Virus record (IMG/VR): IMGVR_UViG_3300021425_003324
Coordinates: 22,417 to 86,416 of that record
Length of the DNA stretch: 64,000 nucleotides
Reading direction: 5' to 3' (one strand)
Origin: a virus
The notes below the pieces were generated by a model. It made no database searches and was not told where the DNA came from. It saw nothing but the letters and a program-made list of their open reading frames with translations. Of the stretch, positions 9,313 to 18,146 are shown one piece after another (the first letter of the stretch is position 1; each line of letters begins with the position of its first letter). Position numbers and translations under genes: made by a program.

Positions 9313-9821
9313 TATTTTTCCTTAGCAATGCCTTTAGTTGGATCATATTCGTTTTCTTTTTTTGCAGTTTCTAATTCTTTTAATAGATCCATAACCCTAT
9401 TTTGTCCAACTTGATCCTGTGCAGATTCTCCGCCAAGTTCTTCTTTGGTAAGCAGTGTTTCGTATTGTGTAGGTTCTTTTTCTTCTTGATACTTTTCTGT
9501 TTCATCATTTTCTCCACGTACTCGCAAATGACTAGCAGGATAATCAGTATTAAGTGTTAGATAACTTTCTAAAACATGACTTGTAGTTGGATAACTTACT
9601 TCAGCATCAAAAGTAGTAACTTCACAGTTAGTTAATTGAGGAAAGTCTAATGGTCTTTCAGTAATAGGAGTTGTTTTGCCTTTTGAGAAACTAACAACTT
9701 CATACTTGTTAAGAGCGGTTTCAAGTCTATCAACAAAGCCTTCTGGTAATTCTCCAGCAGCTCTAATTTTAAATTTATAAGTTTTTTTCGATTCGGTTAA
9801 AAATTCTTTAAGTGATTTCAT
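9312..9821 (-). CDS. Small putative internal head protein with capsid-targeting-like N-terminus
   Basis: A 169-residue protein starting MKSLKEFLTES. T4 internal proteins IPI-IPIII start MKTYQEFIAE and are cut after the glutamate by the gp21 protease; here F-L-T-E occupies the same positions 7-10. Residues about 15-110 look like a compact mixed alpha/beta domain (KFKIRAAGELPEGFVDRLE onward). The C-terminal third is charged and probably disordered. It lies between terS and the 1514-aa gene, has a Shine-Dalgarno AGGA and a late-promoter-like element upstream. Delivery into the head and host is inferred from the peptide alone. A conserved structural role is the alternative. Confidence 0.72.
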   Translation of the reverse strand: MKSLKEFLTESKKTYKFKIRAAGELPEGFVDRLETALNKYEVVSFSKGKTTPITERPLDFPQLTNCEVTTFDAEVSYPTTSHVLESYLTLNTDYPASHLRVRGENDETEKYQEEKEPTQYETLLTKEELGGESAQDQVGQNRVMDLLKELETAKKENEYDPTKGIAKEK

Positions 9822-9841
9822 TGCAATAATCCTAGTTTTAT

Positions 9842-9850
9842 CTATTTATC
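9842..9850 (-). promoter_or_regulatory. Late-promoter-like element GATAAATAG
   Basis: GATAAATAG is also the last two codons plus stop (Asp-Lys-stop) of the terS-like gene. Predicted transcription starts near 9837, giving a leader of about 16 bases with an AGGA Shine-Dalgarno before the 169-aa gene. Confidence 0.5.
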
Positions 9851-10330
9851 CATATTTTTTAGTTTTTCTAACAGGCTGTTACGATCTGTAACTAAGACTC
9901 CTTCGCCTTGAATAATATTTTGCTCTGGATTAGCTTCTTTATCTAATTTTTCTTTCTTTAATTGTAACTCGACCATTTTTAACTTTTTATCTAATTTTGC
10001 TACTTTGCTATCTAGATTAACTTTTAACATTTGGCCAGCAACTTCGAAAATTCGACCACTAAATCTTGCTTCTACGTTCATACCTAAATCCATTAAGTCA
10101 TCATATGCTGCCATAGATTTTTCACTAACTTCATCTAGTTCTGCATCTCCTATATCTCCTAAACCTTTTACACTAGGTAATGCTGCTGCAATCTTATCAT
10201 ATTCTTGTAACTGTTCTAGGGTTTCAGTTGGAATATGGGTTTTTTTTGGTTTTTTTTGTTGCTTGTCGTCTTGGTTAATTATATCTTTTGATTCTGGTAA
10301 GTTAAGCAAATCTTCTAATTTTTTTGTCAT
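9842..10330 (-). CDS. terS: Terminase small subunit (gp16-like)
   Basis: At 162 residues it matches the size of T4 gp16 (164). The order is a disordered basic N-terminus, then a long helical core (about 75-135: YDDLMDLGMNVEARFSG, then paired heptad-like helices rich in Lys, Leu and Glu), then a flexible tail. This is the helical-hairpin oligomerisation core of T4-type small terminases, which form rings, recognise DNA and stimulate gp17. Context supports it: gp4 lies directly upstream and terL on the same strand downstream. Sequence similarity is low, as usual for this family, so the call rests on size, helical pattern and position. Confidence 0.7.
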   Translation of the reverse strand: MTKKLEDLLNLPESKDIINQDDKQQKKPKKTHIPTETLEQLQEYDKIAAALPSVKGLGDIGDAELDEVSEKSMAAYDDLMDLGMNVEARFSGRIFEVAGQMLKVNLDSKVAKLDKKLKMVELQLKKEKLDKEANPEQNIIQGEGVLVTDRNSLLEKLKNMDK

Positions 10331-10350
10331 GACAAATTCTCTAATAATTA

Positions 10351-10359
10351 CTATTTATT
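10351..10359 (-). promoter_or_regulatory. Late-promoter-like element AATAAATAG before terS
   Basis: The AATAAATAG element lies at the 3' end of the gp4 gene and about 20 bases before the terS ATG. The ATAAATA core matches the other elements in this window. Confidence 0.45.
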
Positions 10360-10360
10360 A

Positions 10361-10798
10361 TTACCTCCTTGCGCCATAATGAAAAATGTCATTTTCAGTA
10401 ATTACTCTAAAAATAATTCCTTGCTTTTTGCACCACATTTTTGCAGCGGCCCATTTAGCCTGATTTAAAATATAGTGTGCTTGATTATTCCTACTACGCC
10501 CAGTTTTTTCCTTAAGAGTTTGACTCGCAGGTTTAATTTCTATAAGTTCTGTTCTAACTTTGCCAGTCTTGTCGCTAAATTGGATTAAAAAATCAGGAAC
10601 ATAAATTGTAGGCTTGCCAGTTAATGGATTGATATAGGGAATTTTAATACCTTCTGATACCCATTGTGTTATACTAGGATGTTCGTCACAGAAGCGCATC
10701 ATAGTAAATTCCCAACTACTCCTATACAAAGGTGTACTACCACCTATGTATTTTTCTGGATTTTTACAGCGGAATCTACCTTGTGCAAAACGTGCCAT
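10361..10798 (-). CDS. 4: Head completion protein gp4-like, PD-(D/E)xK nuclease fold
   Basis: The 145-residue protein matches T4 gp4 in size and pattern. T4 gp4 closes filled heads and has a TnsA-like endonuclease fold. Nuclease signature residues are visible: E30 in SSWEF, D69 in YVPDFLI, and E87-x-K89 in LIEIKP. Supporting motifs are the N-terminal basic MARFAQGRF and the TGRSRNNQAHY helix. The gene follows the subtilase gene by two bases and precedes terS, grouping packaging completion with packaging. Whether it cleaves DNA at the end of packaging cannot be judged from sequence. Confidence 0.88.
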   Translation of the reverse strand: MARFAQGRFRCKNPEKYIGGSTPLYRSSWEFTMMRFCDEHPSITQWVSEGIKIPYINPLTGKPTIYVPDFLIQFSDKTGKVRTELIEIKPASQTLKEKTGRSRNNQAHYILNQAKWAAAKMWCKKQGIIFRVITENDIFHYGARR

Positions 10799-10799
10799 T

Positions 10800-13700
10800 T
10801 TAAGATATTGTTATTGTATTCCACATACCAAAGTGAATAGAACATTGATATCCATATGTTCCCGGTCCATCAGTTGCTGTTGTCCAATCTAAATCACCCA
10901 TAGTTGCTCCTTGACCTGTTGCTCCAGATACTTGATTACCTGTGCCTGTGCTTTGTGAGGTTTTAATATAAAATGGATGACTTGATGCGCTTACGGAAAA
11001 TCTTACTTTATCACCGTTATTAAAACTTAATGTAGGTTGCGATGCGTTTGAATAACTACCTGATCTGTCATTACCTGTAAACAAATAGTTATTGCCACTG
11101 TTTGTGACTGTGATTGTATAATCGGGATTAAATGCAGGAGTTTGGCTTGTGTCATTTATAGTTACACTTGTGCTGGTGTCTACTATTGTTCCACTTGTAC
11201 TACCTGTCCTTATTTGTGCTTGGAATGTTTCTGCACCTTCTGTAGTTGTATCTGCAGTCGGTGTAACTGAAAAAGAACCTGCATCTGAGTTTATAGTAAA
11301 ACTTCCGCTTGAAGTACCAAAGTCTCCAGCATTTGTTACTGTCCAGTATAGTGTTGTACCGTTTGAAACATTTGTAGTTGTTACATTAAATGTTAAACTA
11401 CTACCTTCGTTAACGTTATTTGCAGCAGGTGATACATCATACGTAGGAGTTTGTGCTTGGCTTGTATCAATAATAGTAACTGATCTATTTAAACTCCCTG
11501 TAGCTGTGCTTGCACTATCTGTTGCTGCTAAGGTCAAAGTTAAAGTTTCGTTACCTTCTGTTGTAACATCATTGTCTAATGTAAATGATACAGAGCCTGT
11601 ATCGCTATTTATAGTGATATCTCCTGTTAATGAACCGCTGCTTAGATCACTTGCACTTATACCAGAGACTGTATACCCTATCGTTGTTCCGTTAATTACA
11701 TTTGATGTAGATACTGTAAATGTTACTGTATCTCCTTCGTTGATTGAACTTGCAGAAGATGTTAACGAATCATAACTAGGCCCAGGTGTTTGACTTGTAT
11801 CATTTACTGTTACACTATCACTTAATCCACCAGTGCTTGTACCTGCACTATCTGTTGCATCTAGTGTTACTGTTAGTGTTTCACTACCTTCTGTAGTAAG
11901 ATCATTTTCCAGCGTAATTGCTAATGACCCTGTATTGTTGTTAATCGTAATATTGCCTGTTAATGATGCTGCAGTAATATCATTTACATCTACGCCTGAA
12001 ATTGTGTATCCTATTGTAGTTCCATTTACTATATTTGATGTGTTGACTGTAAAGGTAACAGTTCCTCCTTCATTTACATCACTTAAATTTGCAGTAAATG
12101 AATCGTATGACAATACTGGAGCTTGACTTGTATCATTTATAGTTACACTACCTGATTCTGCAACCTGAGTACCACCTACACTGTCATTGTAAATTACAGC
12201 ATAAAACGTTTCTGCACCTTCAGTAGTCGTGTCTGCAGTAGGAGTAACTGTAAATGATCCTGCATTTGATGTTATTGTAAAATTACCGCTCGAAACTACA
12301 AAATCATTAGTTGGTATAACTTGCCAATAAAGAGTTGTTAAATCTGAAATATTAGTAGTTGTTACATTAAATGTTAAACTACTACCTTCATCTACATTAT
12401 TTGCAACCGGAACAACTAAATAGGTAGGTCCATCAGGTGTAAATGTAGTATTACCTAATGTAAATTTACTATTTGTAGTTACGTTTAATGGTTGTCGCCC
12501 GTAGCGGGAGAAAGCATGTCTATTAGGTGCGCCTACAAGACTTGTGGTGTAATTGCCATAATCTGTTGTACTGCCTGTATCTTGAATCACTGATTTGGAG
12601 TCGTTAATAAGTTTTTGTAGTATTTGTTCCGGAGTTAAACTTGGGTCAGCTTCTAAATGTAAAGCACACAGACCTGCTATTTGAGGACTTGCCATACTAG
12701 TGCCGCCAATGCTCATTATTTTATAATTTGTGTTTGCTGGATAATTATAAACTACATATCTATTTGAGTCATAAGTTGTAGGTGCAGAAGCCATAATGTC
12801 AGTTCCGGGCGCAAATATATTTACTGCAGGACCTCGCGCAGAGCTTGTTGCTGTTTGATCTAGATAAGTGGTATTAAAATATTGACTAGAACTCAAATTA
12901 CCTACAAAAAATGCTCTTGCATCATACGGGCTGCTAGGTCGATGGTAATAACGGGTTGTTGTAACTACACAAGAATTGTCATAGTCTAAACCTCCTACTA
13001 CGTCTGATTTATGACAATGATTACCTGCGGCTATACAAACTGTTACACCAGCATCAATTAATTCTTCTACTTCAACATCTGTAGGGGCATCTTGTCCTGG
13101 AAAGATTCTAAAAGGTGTACCACTACCAAATATTCTTTCACAAATTCCGTAATTATTCACAAGATCACTGTCTGTTTCGGTACTGTATGTCCATGCAGTA
13201 CCTCTATAATTTCCAGATGTAGGTTGACTAGTAAGATATGCACTAAAACCAAAACTCATATTAACAACCGTAGGTCTACCAGTGTAGGCAGGATCTAATG
13301 GGTCATTCTTTTTTGTGTGCCATAAACGAACAACATCATACACATCTGAGTAAGATATGCCGGTACCGCCGTCTCCACTGCCTTCTAGCCCATTGACTTT
13401 TACAGAGTAAATTGCGGCTTCTTTTGCCCAACCGTATGTTTTACCTGCTGCTATACCAGCACAATGTGTTCCGTGACCGTCAAAGTCTCTGTAGTGGTTT
13501 GCGCTTTGAGTTCCGGATAACCCGCTTGCTGTATACCAATCTATCTCAACTAATCTTGTATTTCCTTCTGAATCTTCCCATTCCGGATGTCCTGGTTCGA
13601 TTCCAGAATCCATAATCACTACATCTACACCTTTACCAGTTAAAGCATATTGATAACCGCCGGTAATTGTTGTTCCGTTGTTCCACGTATTTATTTCTTC

Positions 13701-14030
13701 TATCATCCGACGTAATCCCCAGTTTACGTCTGTATTATTATTTTCACCTCTGTAAAACGACCCTTCCTGTGTTTCAGCAAAGCCGATTTGAATGTCGTCT
13801 CTATCCTGTGCAGGAATTTCAACTGCATACACTCTTGGATCAGCCCTTAGATCATTTGCTTCTTGATCTGTAAGCATCCAATGGGTCATTCTTCTTGAAC
13901 CTAATCGTGGATTTGCTATAGCGACTGTACGATTAGGTATTGGTCCTTCCCCAGACGATGCTGCAAGTTCCGCATCAAATGCTTCTAAATCAACACCCTT
14001 TTTAACAATTACTACGTATTCTTTTTCCAT
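10800..14030 (-). CDS. Subtilisin-like protease with Calx-beta-like repeats and C-terminal cupredoxin-like domain
   Basis: A 1076-residue S8-family serine protease. Residues about 1-72 look like an I9-type propeptide (YVVIVKKGVDLEAF ... DPRVYAVE). The catalytic domain (about 95-480) has Asp141 (VVIMDSG), His186 (DGHGTHCAG), oxyanion Asn337 (AAGN) and Ser445 (GGTSMASP), so it should be active. Four Calx-beta-like repeats of roughly 105 residues follow (about 530-965), each with a V/I-NEG start and a TINDTSQ-like end. The last 107 residues resemble a type I copper protein: His1018 (SSHPFYIKT) and Cys1063, His1066, Met1069 in CSIHFGM, with amicyanin-like spacing. No signal peptide or membrane segment is seen. 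Its place between gp4 and fibre genes suggests a virion component that processes phage or host-surface proteins. The Shine-Dalgarno is weak. Confidence 0.9.
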   Translation of the reverse strand: MEKEYVVIVKKGVDLEAFDAELAASSGEGPIPNRTVAIANPRLGSRRMTHWMLTDQEANDLRADPRVYAVEIPAQDRDDIQIGFAETQEGSFYRGENNNTDVNWGLRRMIEEINTWNNGTTITGGYQYALTGKGVDVVIMDSGIEPGHPEWEDSEGNTRLVEIDWYTASGLSGTQSANHYRDFDGHGTHCAGIAAGKTYGWAKEAAIYSVKVNGLEGSGDGGTGISYSDVYDVVRLWHTKKNDPLDPAYTGRPTVVNMSFGFSAYLTSQPTSGNYRGTAWTYSTETDSDLVNNYGICERIFGSGTPFRIFPGQDAPTDVEVEELIDAGVTVCIAAGNHCHKSDVVGGLDYDNSCVVTTTRYYHRPSSPYDARAFFVGNLSSSQYFNTTYLDQTATSSARGPAVNIFAPGTDIMASAPTTYDSNRYVVYNYPANTNYKIMSIGGTSMASPQIAGLCALHLEADPSLTPEQILQKLINDSKSVIQDTGSTTDYGNYTTSLVGAPNRHAFSRYGRQPLNVTTNSKFTLGNTTFTPDGPTYLVVPVANNVDEGSSLTFNVTTTNISDLTTLYWQVIPTNDFVVSSGNFTITSNAGSFTVTPTADTTTEGAETFYAVIYNDSVGGTQVAESGSVTINDTSQAPVLSYDSFTANLSDVNEGGTVTFTVNTSNIVNGTTIGYTISGVDVNDITAASLTGNITINNNTGSLAITLENDLTTEGSETLTVTLDATDSAGTSTGGLSDSVTVNDTSQTPGPSYDSLTSSASSINEGDTVTFTVSTSNVINGTTIGYTVSGISASDLSSGSLTGDITINSDTGSVSFTLDNDVTTEGNETLTLTLAATDSASTATGSLNRSVTIIDTSQAQTPTYDVSPAANNVNEGSSLTFNVTTTNVSNGTTLYWTVTNAGDFGTSSGSFTINSDAGSFSVTPTADTTTEGAETFQAQIRTGSTSGTIVDTSTSVTINDTSQTPAFNPDYTITVTNSGNNYLFTGNDRSGSYSNASQPTLSFNNGDKVRFSVSASSHPFYIKTSQSTGTGNQVSGATGQGATMGDLDWTTATDGPGTYGYQCSIHFGMWNTITIS

Positions 14031-14037
14031 AATTTTC

Positions 14038-14868
14038 TTATATTAAGTTTACCCAAGCACCATTTTCGTAACCTTGGAATTTGTTGTCGGTTACATTGTA
14101 TATAATATCACCATTGCCTGCAGTTAAAGCATTTCTTTCTGTAGTAGTTAAAACAGGTGGTCTAAAAGCACCGCCAATTACTCTAGTTCCGTCTGCAGAA
14201 TTCAATGTTAAGGTACTTGCACTATCTAAAGTTATAGTACCAGTTCCTGAAGTTTCTAAGGCACTAAAACTTAGTGTTCCTGATGTTGAAAAGTCATCGT
14301 TTATCCATTGTGTACCACTCCATTTTAGGAATTGTCCACTTTGAACTGTAGTAATATTTGTATCAGACAAGTCGTTTAATACTGCATCAATATCTAGTAT
14401 TTGTTTCCAGTTGCCGCTATGAGCAAAATATGCATGACCTTCTGTGTGAGCGTGGGCAAACATTCCATGATAGGTGCTTGCATTTACTGTCGTATCTAAG
14501 GTGTTAAAATCTGCAAAGACGTTTGAATACCATAATTGGCCAGTTGTTACTAGATTACCAGTATCGTCGATTGTTATAGCAGAATTTTGCAGTGTATCAC
14601 CAGTTGTGCCATCAAACCGTACAATAGCATTATCAGTTGAACTTGCTGCTTTTGTAACATCTCCGGTTGCGGTTGCACTTATTACACCATCTACATCTAT
14701 TGTTATATTTGTACCTTGCTTTACACCACCTAAAACAGTATTAGTTGCAATAGGTAAAGTATATGGAGTTGCTGCGGAAGTCCAAGTAGTTCCGTCCCAT
14801 GTCCAAGTTATATCACCTACTGTAAGAGTATCGTTAAGTACTGGTGAATTTGGAAAATTAATTGCCAT
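14038..14868 (-). CDS. Tail-fibre-like protein
   Basis: A 276-residue structural protein. The N-terminus MAINFPNSPVLND with a following TWDGTTWTSA segment is a widespread fibre start. The middle is Thr/Ser/Asp-rich beta structure (VTKAASSTDNAIVRFDG is a typical fibre repeat phrase). The C-terminus RNALTAGNGDIIYNVTDNK is the common small fibre tip module ending in GxxxNxxG and W. A closely related protein opens at 57064 (MALNFPLSPTAGD). The start has AAAGGA before it. Receptor binding or fibre extension is inferred. Confidence 0.8.
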   Translation of the reverse strand: MAINFPNSPVLNDTLTVGDITWTWDGTTWTSAATPYTLPIATNTVLGGVKQGTNITIDVDGVISATATGDVTKAASSTDNAIVRFDGTTGDTLQNSAITIDDTGNLVTTGQLWYSNVFADFNTLDTTVNASTYHGMFAHAHTEGHAYFAHSGNWKQILDIDAVLNDLSDTNITTVQSGQFLKWSGTQWINDDFSTSGTLSFSALETSGTGTITLDSASTLTLNSADGTRVIGGAFRPPVLTTTERNALTAGNGDIIYNVTDNKFQGYENGAWVNLI

Positions 14869-14886
14869 GTTTATCTATTCCTTTTC

Positions 14887-15897
14887 TCATAAATCATGAA
14901 TAATTATCATGATTTCGCCTAAATCTAATGGAGTTTCATTCCAACGTCTAATTATAAATTCAACTCTGTCAACAAATCTTGTTGTGCTAATTTGTACTCC
15001 ATTTCCTGCTGTCCAGTTAGTACCATCATAAGACGCATTTACAATGTAATCTGTTCTAGCAGAGTAAGGAGATGGAAATGTAAGGGTATATACAACATCT
15101 AAACCTTGAGCTGATCCGTCACCGCCGGACTTTGATACAGTATAACCGGTTGTGCCCATCCATGTTGGATTGTTACCATTCATATTAATACAACCGATTG
15201 CAGTTGGTGAACTTTGTGAAGGACTGGAACCACCTTGTGGTGTGGCATCAACCCATTGCAAACTTGTACCGTCATTGTAATAAATTTTTAGTAAGCCGTT
15301 GCTTGAATTCCACCAAAGATCCCCATTAGCAGCAGTCACGGGAGCTGTATCAGAAATAGATACAGCAGTACCTGTCGTTAAATATCCAGCAGTTGAGTGA
15401 TCTCCCCAACTGTAAGCTGTATTCCAATTAGAAATTTCAGTATTTCCAATTCCTGCTGCAGGGCTTTGGGTAAAAACTGGATCAGTTTCTGTGTAGGCAA
15501 ATGTAGATGCTACCCAAGCTGTTCCATTCCATTTTAACAATTGGTTGGTGTCAGGACTATCTGTAAGATCAACATCTTGTAATGATCCTAAACTTATATC
15601 AGGTAAGGTAGTAAGATAGCCTGCATTGGCATGATTACCCCAGTTGTAAGCTGTTGACCAATTATTAATATTTTGTGTCGATATTTCACTTGCTGCGCTT
15701 GCTTCAAAAACAGGATCTGTTTCTTGGTAAAAAGTTAAGTAACCAGCCAAAGCATGATTACCCCAAGTATAAGCAGTGTTCCAATTGTTTTGTGAATTTT
15801 CTAAAGCAACTGTGCGAGAATTTAAGTCGGTAAAATTTCCATCAAGTTCTTCAAAAGTAAGTGCTTCGCTTTTGTTTAATCTTAGTATTATAGCCAT
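14887..15897 (-). CDS. Tail-fibre-like protein with WGNHAxAGYLT repeats
   Basis: A 336-residue protein. At least three copies of a unit of the type NNWNTAYTWGNHALAGYLT separated by ETDPVF segments occupy the N-terminal half; these are beta-strand repeats common in trimeric phage fibres. A display module GDLWWNSSNGLLKIYYNDG...W follows near residue 195. The C-terminal 100 residues form a different beta domain (VSKSGGDGSAQGLDVVYTL onward), possibly the receptor-binding tip. It overlaps the stop of the 154-aa gene, which suggests translational coupling. Confidence 0.82.
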   Translation of the reverse strand: MAIILRLNKSEALTFEELDGNFTDLNSRTVALENSQNNWNTAYTWGNHALAGYLTFYQETDPVFEASAASEISTQNINNWSTAYNWGNHANAGYLTTLPDISLGSLQDVDLTDSPDTNQLLKWNGTAWVASTFAYTETDPVFTQSPAAGIGNTEISNWNTAYSWGDHSTAGYLTTGTAVSISDTAPVTAANGDLWWNSSNGLLKIYYNDGTSLQWVDATPQGGSSPSQSSPTAIGCINMNGNNPTWMGTTGYTVSKSGGDGSAQGLDVVYTLTFPSPYSARTDYIVNASYDGTNWTAGNGVQISTTRFVDRVEFIIRRWNETPLDLGEIMIIIHDL

Positions 15898-16361
15898 TAT
15901 TCTACATATCCTGGTTCTACGTAATCAAAATTCATGTAATTTGTATCTGTAGTTTCTTCTTCGTCTAGTACGATAAATTCAGCTATGCCTGCAGTAATAG
16001 GATCATTTATATTTCGTAATTCAAATAATTTATCAGTTACAGGAGATCGATAACCCAATTGTGATGTCCTATCTCTGCTGCTGTTCAATATCTTTGTTAT
16101 AATAAAACTTAGTCGATTATTAGGTAAAATTTTTAACGTGTCTAAAAGTTGAAATATTTTTATTCCTTCTAATTTTGCTTGATTAAGAAGAACTTGGCTA
16201 ATAGTTTTAGCTGCACTTATTTCAAAATTCCGTTGAGTAAAAAATCCTACGGTTGCATCAAAATCACTCGCAGAAAATTCTAACGGTTTTGTAAAATAAT
16301 TGTCAAAAAATTGCACTATTTTATGATCATCCGTTATTGTTTTTGTAGGTAAATTAGACAT
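15897..16361 (-). CDS. Conserved T4-like marine phage structural protein, 154 aa
   Basis: A mostly helical protein beginning MSNLPTKTITDD. The core from about residue 17 to 100 (FFDNYFTKPLEFSA ... FQLLDTLKILPN) is an all-helical domain. The TSQLGYR segment and an acidic tail complete it. Similar short proteins occur beside tail genes of marine T4-like phages as far as I recall, without a known function. It is placed between fibre genes and the gp54-like gene, with an AAGGT Shine-Dalgarno. A baseplate or tail-fibre connector role is only a guess. Confidence 0.65.
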   Translation of the reverse strand: MSNLPTKTITDDHKIVQFFDNYFTKPLEFSASDFDATVGFFTQRNFEISAAKTISQVLLNQAKLEGIKIFQLLDTLKILPNNRLSFIITKILNSSRDRTSQLGYRSPVTDKLFELRNINDPITAGIAEFIVLDEEETTDTNYMNFDYVEPGYVE

Positions 16362-16375
16362 TTGTAACCTTTTTA

Positions 16376-17401
16376 CTATGGAAATTGTGCATTAGGTACA
16401 CCGCTTACTGAATTTTCAATAAAATCTGCTGCTTTTCCTTCTGCGAAACCTTGTAGTTCTTGTCCTAAAGAACTAGGGTCTAAATTTTGTATATTTCGTG
16501 CTAAATTTATACCTGCTAAAGCAGCTTGCACTGGATTTTTAAATCCTTGTCCTGTTGTAGCATAATCAAATAAATCTACTCCTCCGGATAAAACAGCTCC
16601 AAAACTTGCAGTTCCTCCTCCTGCTAGAGACAATGGACTTGGTAAGTAATCGTAATGACCCACTTGTGCAAATCCTTTTGGTATTTGTCCTTCATTTACT
16701 CCACCTCTATCCATCCATACCGTTTCATATGAAACAGTTATACTTAATTCATTAGTTTCTCCACCAGCAGATGCATCGACAGAACCGTAGCCTAATTCAG
16801 TTATTATAGGATTAACGAGTGTAAAAGTTGTATAAGTTTGTCTAGTAAGTTGACTCATTTGAATGTTAATAAAAAAAGGATTTGTAACTCCTCTATGATA
16901 TCCAAATAAGTCTGTATTTCGCTTGCTATTTTGATAAGTGCTATCTCTTGCTCCATACAGTTTATTGTAAGCTTCTGGCTTAACGTCATAATTACCATCT
17001 AGAAAGTAATAACGATAGTATGCTTCGAGCATTCCGCTTATTATCCCTTGATTATCATCATGGAAATTAATTGTAACTGGATTATAGGTTATCCCTGTTT
17101 GAATGTGTTTTGTCCTATTATACTTTTTTTTTGTTTCTACATTTGATGTAAAAGTAGGCAATTGGGCATTTTTAACTAACAATCCACTTTCTAAATCATG
17201 TTTTTTAGCATCCCAAGTAGGAAGTGTTTCTCTCAATGCAGGAGAGAAAGTAAAAGCTACATGATATAGGAATTTGGTTTTGGGAGCAAGCCTATAAGTA
17301 TTCTTTACAAACGTCTTATCAGCATGACGTGCGTCGCCTAAGTTTCCTTTAGGATTTAACGCACTTTCTGCTACTCCCTGTAAATAACCTAATACGTCCA
17401 T
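16376..17401 (-). CDS. Baseplate tail-tube initiator-like protein (gp54-like)
   Basis: A 341-residue protein with a tube-protein-like core. Residues about 75-120 (LPTFTSNVETKKKYNRTKH, then YNPVTINFHDDN) match the beta pattern of tube-fold proteins, where a strand pair is followed by a long helix facing the lumen (GMLEAYYRYYF). T4 gp54 (320 aa) caps the baseplate and starts tube polymerisation. The immediate neighbourhood of two gp19 genes and gp18 fits. The Gly/Ala-rich C-terminal tail resembles that of gp54. The alternative is gp48 or another baseplate tube protein; sequence identity is too low to decide by eye. Confidence 0.6.
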   Translation of the reverse strand: MDVLGYLQGVAESALNPKGNLGDARHADKTFVKNTYRLAPKTKFLYHVAFTFSPALRETLPTWDAKKHDLESGLLVKNAQLPTFTSNVETKKKYNRTKHIQTGITYNPVTINFHDDNQGIISGMLEAYYRYYFLDGNYDVKPEAYNKLYGARDSTYQNSKRNTDLFGYHRGVTNPFFINIQMSQLTRQTYTTFTLVNPIITELGYGSVDASAGGETNELSITVSYETVWMDRGGVNEGQIPKGFAQVGHYDYLPSPLSLAGGGTASFGAVLSGGVDLFDYATTGQGFKNPVQAALAGINLARNIQNLDPSSLGQELQGFAEGKAADFIENSVSGVPNAQFP

Positions 17402-17415
17402 ATTATCCTTTTAGG

Positions 17416-18063
17416 TTACCCTGTTGAAGTAGTAGTGTTTGTTGTTGGTGTAGAAAGTTTCTTACCTACACCCGGATTATCAGTATGCGCGGATTGCAAT
17501 GCATTGTCATATCTGATGGTCAAAGAAATAGTATTTGCTGCTGACTCGGCATAGTTCAATGAATTGTAGTTTACACTTTGAATGTAGCATCCCATTAACG
17601 TAAAGGTTTCTATTACATATACATCATGGTATCCCCCTGACGCTGAATTTCCTCCGTCTAAAATTTCTATCCTCATAGTAAACTTATAATCACTTCCAGT
17701 TGCAGCACTAGATTGTTCGAAAAAATCAAATTGCTTTTGTAATTGTTCTCCCACTGCATTTTGGACTTTATTAGATATATCATCTCTAACATTTAAGGTA
17801 ATTGGCTCCCATGTAGTTTTTCCAGCTAAATAAATCCTTGAATTATAAGTATCTAATGTAATATCATCAAAACTTACATTAGGTTTTGATACATCAATTA
17901 CTTGTTGGGTTAGATAAGTTGAATCTCCAGTACCGTCGCTGTCGGATCCAAATTTAGTCAATATTACCCTGTATCTGTATTGGAGTTTAGGCATAAGTAA
18001 TGCGCCGTCCGTATCCTCATTATTTCCTACAACTCCAAAATTGTTCAAACTTGCTGTTGGCAT
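17416..18063 (-). CDS. 19: Tail tube protein gp19-like, copy B
   Basis: A 215-residue tail-tube subunit that stacks as hexamers inside the sheath and carries DNA during ejection. It begins MPTASLNNFGVVG and has MPKLQYRYRVILTKFG, the strand pair around TWEPITLNVRDD, the lumenal helix KVQNAVGEQLQKQFDFFEQ and a C-terminal beta part (YNSLNYAESAANTISLTIR). Copy A lies directly upstream, and the two share nearly all these segments. This copy has a strong Shine-Dalgarno (AAGGAGA). T4 gp19 is 163 residues, so it is somewhat extended. Confidence 0.93.
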   Translation of the reverse strand: MPTASLNNFGVVGNNEDTDGALLMPKLQYRYRVILTKFGSDSDGTGDSTYLTQQVIDVSKPNVSFDDITLDTYNSRIYLAGKTTWEPITLNVRDDISNKVQNAVGEQLQKQFDFFEQSSAATGSDYKFTMRIEILDGGNSASGGYHDVYVIETFTLMGCYIQSVNYNSLNYAESAANTISLTIRYDNALQSAHTDNPGVGKKLSTPTTNTTTSTG

Positions 18064-18146
18064 TTTTTTATCTCCTTAATAAATTTTACCCTATTCTGTT
18101 TTAGCCAGGAGTGATTACATCTTCTCCGGCAAGTTCAGGATCATTA

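Noticed and set aside
11149-12126. Plus-strand open frames opposite the Calx-beta-like repeats
   Set aside because: They mirror the Thr/Ser-rich minus-strand repeats; no Shine-Dalgarno or promoter, and Val/Ser-rich products look artificial.
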